The notes below the pieces were generated by a model, which was not told the DNA's origin, searched no databases, and saw nothing but the letters and a program-made list of their open reading frames with translations. The position numbers and the translations under genes were made by a program. From Prevotella sp902465605 (GTDB taxonomy: Bacteria; Bacteroidota; Bacteroidia; Bacteroidales; Bacteroidaceae), in NCBI GenBank assembly GCA_902465605.1, contig CABQNT010000009.1, positions 1 through 64,000 of the forward strand: a DNA stretch of 64,000 bases, written 5' to 3'. Positions 60,716 to 64,000 of the stretch are shown in pieces (position 1 is the first letter of the stretch; the number at the start of each line of letters is the position of its first letter).

Positions 60716-61741
60716 ATGGCAAAAGAACAAACAAACAATCCTACATCCGGCGAGGGAAAATTGAAAGCCCTACAAGCTGCGATGGCTAAAATAGAAAAAG
60801 ACTTTGGTAAAGGCGCCATCATGCGCATGGGCGACGAACAGATAGCCGATGTGGAAGTAATTTCCACGGGCAGCATTGCCCTAGACGTGGCATTGGGCGT
60901 CGGTGGATATCCACGAGGAAGGATCATTGAGATATTCGGACCAGAGTCGTCGGGTAAAACAACGTTGGCCATCCACGCCATTGCCGAAGCACAAAAAGCT
61001 GGCGGCATTGCTGCTTTCATCGATGCCGAACACGCTTTCGACCGTTTTTATGCGGCTAAGTTAGGCGTGGATGTCGACAATCTGTGGATTTCACAACCCG
61101 ACAATGGAGAACAAGCGTTGGAAATAGCCGACCAACTCATCCGCTCGTCGGCCATAGACATTTTGGTTGTCGACTCAGTGGCTGCACTGACTCCCAAGAA
61201 AGAAATAGAAGGTGACATGGGCGATAGCAATGTTGGCCTGCAAGCCCGACTGATGAGTCAGGCTTTGCGAAAACTAACTTCCACCATCAGCAAAACCAAT
61301 ACCACGTGCATCTTCATCAACCAACTGCGCGAAAAGATAGGCGTGCTGTTCGGAAGTCCCGAAACAACGACTGGTGGTAATGCGCTGAAGTTTTACGCTT
61401 CGGTGCGTCTTGACATCCGCAAGAAATCGAGTGTGAAGGATGGCGACGAGGTTCTTGGAAACCAGGTTCGCGTGAAAGTGGTTAAAAACAAGGTGGCACC
61501 TCCCTTCCGCAAGGCTGAATTTGAAATAACCTTCGGCGAAGGTATATCAAAGATTGGGGAGATAGTTGACCTTGGTGTTGAATATAACATCATCAAGAAA
61601 AGCGGTTCGTGGTATTCGTATCAAGATTCTAAATTGGCACAGGGACGCGATGCGACCAAAACCTTACTCAAAGATAATCCTGAACTGTGCGAAGAGTTGG
61701 AAGTAAAAATCAAGCAGGCCATCGCTGATAAGATGGAATAA
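60716..61741 (+). CDS. recA: Recombinase RecA
   Basis: 341-aa recombinase that forms filaments on single-stranded DNA, catalyses strand exchange and triggers the SOS response. Walker A is GPESSGKTTLAIHAIAEAQK (residues about 82-101 incl. flanks), with IDAEHAFD, Walker B LVVDSVAALTPK and the L2-loop GNALKFYASVRLDIR. All expected residues are intact and the C-terminus is acidic as usual. I saw no LexA-type box upstream that I can support; Bacteroidetes often lack the E. coli consensus. Confidence 0.97.
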   Translation: MAKEQTNNPTSGEGKLKALQAAMAKIEKDFGKGAIMRMGDEQIADVEVISTGSIALDVALGVGGYPRGRIIEIFGPESSGKTTLAIHAIAEAQKAGGIAAFIDAEHAFDRFYAAKLGVDVDNLWISQPDNGEQALEIADQLIRSSAIDILVVDSVAALTPKKEIEGDMGDSNVGLQARLMSQALRKLTSTISKTNTTCIFINQLREKIGVLFGSPETTTGGNALKFYASVRLDIRKKSSVKDGDEVLGNQVRVKVVKNKVAPPFRKAEFEITFGEGISKIGEIVDLGVEYNIIKKSGSWYSYQDSKLAQGRDATKTLLKDNPELCEELEVKIKQAIADKME

Positions 61742-61794
61742 AAAAACATAATAAAAAAAGATGATACATTCATCCTTAAATAATAAACATTTTC

Positions 61795-61802
61795 TATCTT
61801 TG
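61795..61802 (+). promoter_or_regulatory. -7 box of the outer-membrane barrel gene
   Basis: TATCTTTG, with no clear TTTG upstream. It gives a leader of about 108 nt before the ATG at 61917. Confidence 0.5.
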
Positions 61803-61916
61803 TAACAACATATTCTTAACCCATAAGTCAAGGCTGGTGGTACCGGTCAAAGTTGGTTCTCACTAAGCATCAATGACTAAGGAATAGGATACATTATTCA
61901 TTTAATCATCGTAATT

Positions 61917-62435
61917 ATGAGGAAATTATTTTTAACAGCAGTCATCGCATTGCTTAGTATTGGTGCTTATGCGCAAAAGGGACAAACCTATTTAGGGGGA
62001 CAACTGGCGTATCCAACAGAGATCGAATCGTTAGGTATTGGTGTAAAGGGTGGCTATGGAATTACTGACGCTATCCGCGCACAGGCAACATTCGACTACT
62101 TCCTAAAAAAGAACAACGTTTCTTGGTGGGATCTCAATCTGGATGTACATTATCTCTTCCCACTTGGAAACAATATCAAGGTATACCCTCTGGCAGGACT
62201 TACCTATCTACGCGGTTCTGTTGATGGCTTCACTCAAACAGTCAACACGCCAGATGGTACTGTCACAGTAGGAAGTAACGAATCATACAGTGACGGCAAC
62301 CTTGGTCTTAACCTTGGTGGTGGTTTCCAATATGACCTCACAGACAAGCTTGTCCTGAATGCAGAGGTTAAATTCCAGATTATTAAAAACACCAACCAAG
62401 GCGTCATCTCTGCTGGTCTTGCCTACAAATTCTGA
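61917..62435 (+). CDS. Small outer-membrane beta-barrel protein
   Basis: 172 aa. MRKLFLTAVIALLSIGAYAQ is a signal peptide. The mature part alternates short strands (TYLGGQLAYPTEIESLGIGV, GGGFQYDLTDKLVLNAEVKF) and ends in an aromatic, ISAGLAYKF, the usual outer-membrane C-terminal signal. It resembles the eight-stranded OprF/OmpX-like family (PF13505). Specific function is unknown. Confidence 0.85.
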   Translation: MRKLFLTAVIALLSIGAYAQKGQTYLGGQLAYPTEIESLGIGVKGGYGITDAIRAQATFDYFLKKNNVSWWDLNLDVHYLFPLGNNIKVYPLAGLTYLRGSVDGFTQTVNTPDGTVTVGSNESYSDGNLGLNLGGGFQYDLTDKLVLNAEVKFQIIKNTNQGVISAGLAYKF

Positions 62436-62505
62436 TAAGACCGAGCTGCATAACCTTGTCGTGATACGAACAGCCTTAGCTGGCTGAAGTTATTTCATAT
62501 CATTC

Positions 62506-62545
62506 AACCATATCATCCCGTCATGAGGCGGAATGATATGGTTTT
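62506..62545. terminator. Bidirectional terminator between converging genes
   Basis: AACCATATCAT (62506-62516) pairs with ATGATATGGTT (62533-62543), 11 bp, loop 16 nt, followed by TTTTC. It lies between the barrel gene and the converging gene that ends at 62604. Confidence 0.75.
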
Positions 62546-62603
62546 CTTATTTATCATTCTCTTGACATACAACTGAATTTCCATCCATCAAACCTGTCTG
62601 CTG

Positions 62604-64000
62604 TTAATCTGATGAAATCGAACGCATGCTGGCAAATATTTTGCGAATGTCCATTTCTTGTTGTATACCGCTGAGCATGGGAAGCTGTCCTGTCAGCTGC
62701 TTTTCTATTTCACTGAAATGTCCGGCAATGCCCTCATCCACCAACCCAGTATCATACATGTCCTTCAATTCTGGCAACAACTCTCGGGCTTGTAAGTCCA
62801 TCACATCACAAGTCATCAGTCCGGCCATCGCAGGAGTGAAGGTGGTATTTTCGCCCAAATGCTCCGCGGCAAACACAAGAAGCTCTCTGAACAAGCCTAC
62901 TATTTCGTCCCGCCTATCAGGCTGCAGAACACCAATGCTTGCCAAAGCTGTTATTGCCTGACACTTGGCATAGGTATACAGTCCCGCTTCCTTGCAATAA
63001 TCCAGCAGTTTGTCGGTTCGATGTTGCCCAAGTTTATACAGCGTAGGAATCAAGATATCGGGACCAAAATCACCGAAATGATACTCGTAGAAATCGGGCG
63101 ACTGCCGCATCACTTCCAATACCAAATCCAAACTACTGTCACTGTTCCCTACTTCTCCCAGTAACAGAATGCACGAGCTGACAATGCCAATAAACTCTTC
63201 ATCATCGTCATCAGTCAATTCTTCATCGCAGGTTAACCCCAGGTTGAACGCTAAAATTTGCTCTAAGTCTTGCCGCGATTCGTCCTTGGGCAGTGCCAGA
63301 ATCCGGTCGGTGAGCTCGTCTTTCAGTCCAAAAGCATTCTCCTTTTTACTCAGTTCCTGCAACAGCCATTCATGCTTGATGGTACAGATTGATGGATAAG
63401 GCGGGTGCTTGTAGGTATAAGGCATGTCCACAAGCGCATCTATTCCGCCACATGGCATGTCCCAATCATCATCCTCCATGACGTCAAAATCATCTTCGTC
63501 ATCCTCATCGAAGTCATCCAAGTCGTCATTAATCATATACTCAACATCGTCGCCCAGCGTCTTCCGCAGCGTGGGGAGATACTTGCTTGCCTCCAGTTCA
63601 CTGTCCACAACCAGAAAATGCTGGCCGTCTTTGCCGAATTCATATTCTATCAGCGGCACGTCATCGGTGTCTTCCTCCAATATATACTTCGTCAGAGCAA
63701 AGCTCTTGTCGGGCTTTATGCCGCCTTCCTCTGCAAAGTCAATGGCACCATATATCCAGTTGTGGGCCTCCTCGTAGCCGCATTCCTCAACGCCCTCCCG
63801 TTCCAGCGGCTCCATGAAGAAGGAAAATTCGTACGGAGTCATCCGCAGGCGGTATAACGAGTCTTTCACACCCAGACAAAAGGTATCCACCAAGTAGCAC
63901 CCCACGCTGACATTACCTCCCGTATGCCTACGGGTAACCACGACATGCCCCAATCCTATTTCTTGAATGGATGGGCTAATATAACACTTCCCAATTTCAA
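62604..64000 (-). CDS. Unknown protein with an acidic linker, truncated by the window edge
   Basis: Minus-strand gene. The apparent start at 63953 is a TTG, but the frame stays open upstream to 64000 (KCYISPSIQEIGLGHVVV), so its true start lies beyond this window. At least 465 residues are visible. An N-terminal compact part contains GNVSVGCYLVDTFCLGVKD. A strongly acidic linker (DDLDDFDEDDEDDFDVMED) follows, then a helical repeat-like domain to the end (DRILALPKDESRQDLEQIL, AVFAAEH-type helices). I do not recognise a family, and no membrane segment is visible. Confidence 0.7.
   Translation of the reverse strand, partial: EIGKCYISPSIQEIGLGHVVVTRRHTGGNVSVGCYLVDTFCLGVKDSLYRLRMTPYEFSFFMEPLEREGVEECGYEEAHNWIYGAIDFAEEGGIKPDKSFALTKYILEEDTDDVPLIEYEFGKDGQHFLVVDSELEASKYLPTLRKTLGDDVEYMINDDLDDFDEDDEDDFDVMEDDDWDMPCGGIDALVDMPYTYKHPPYPSICTIKHEWLLQELSKKENAFGLKDELTDRILALPKDESRQDLEQILAFNLGLTCDEELTDDDDEEFIGIVSSCILLLGEVGNSDSSLDLVLEVMRQSPDFYEYHFGDFGPDILIPTLYKLGQHRTDKLLDYCKEAGLYTYAKCQAITALASIGVLQPDRRDEIVGLFRELLVFAAEHLGENTTFTPAMAGLMTCDVMDLQARELLPELKDMYDTGLVDEGIAGHFSEIEKQLTGQLPMLSGIQQEMDIRKIFASMRSISSD

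Overview
The window looks like chromosome from a member of the Bacteroidetes, most probably Prevotella in the broad sense (Prevotellaceae). The evidence is a full-length SprA (type IX secretion) behind ruvA, strings of large FtsX/MacB permeases, a GIN-domain lipoprotein, a PEP/pyruvate-binding protein with receiver domains, carboxynorspermidine synthase, NhaD and secreted C1 and S9 peptidases. Many starts are preceded by the Bacteroidetes promoter pattern (TTTG about 20 bp before TAnnTTTG) rather than -35/-10 boxes, and Shine-Dalgarno sites are weak. I saw no rRNA, tRNA, CRISPR array, insertion sequence or prophage.

Layout. 1-452: non-coding, with a 22-bp-period repeat block and the end of an operon. 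453-14121 (minus): an eight-gene efflux operon (TolC, HlyD adaptor, three related permeases, a GIN-domain lipoprotein, a fourth permease, ATPase). A sigma-54-type response regulator and its histidine kinase are divergent from it (14417-16888). A near-consensus -24/-12 promoter lies before tolC, so the regulator probably controls the efflux operon. A second copy of the repeat block follows at about 17.1-17.4 kb, so the efflux and regulator cluster lies between two direct repeats.

17.5-28.9 kb: REC/PPDK_N protein, gdhA-rlpA, a small membrane protein, fabI, serpin lipoprotein, MscS channel, dacB and a PH-like membrane protein. 29.5-39.1 kb: ruvA-sprA (minus) and ddh (plus). 39.2-43.1 kb: a secreted peptidase pair. 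43.8-49.6 kb: dxs-trkA-trkH-manA ending at a strong hairpin. 49.9-52.0 kb (minus): AAA ATPase, DUF4435/Toprim protein and a small membrane protein, resembling the PARIS defence pair. 52.4-56.4 kb: cysK, then a translationally coupled response regulator, histidine kinase and acetyltransferase. 56.4-58.1 kb: a decayed secreted-protein gene and nhaD. 58.6-62.4 kb: a conserved hypothetical, carboxynorspermidine synthase, recA and an outer-membrane barrel. The last gene, on minus, runs off the right edge.

The most unusual signal is outside the genes. At least seven intergenic places carry arrays of degenerate units with an exact 22-bp period, all reading in the same direction on the plus strand and lying outside core promoters and terminators. 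Other non-coding signals are three phased direct repeats before cysK, a REP-like inverted pair before recA, and inverted repeats built on ACAAAC/GTTTGT. All coordinates and identities were read by eye, and no database search was run.
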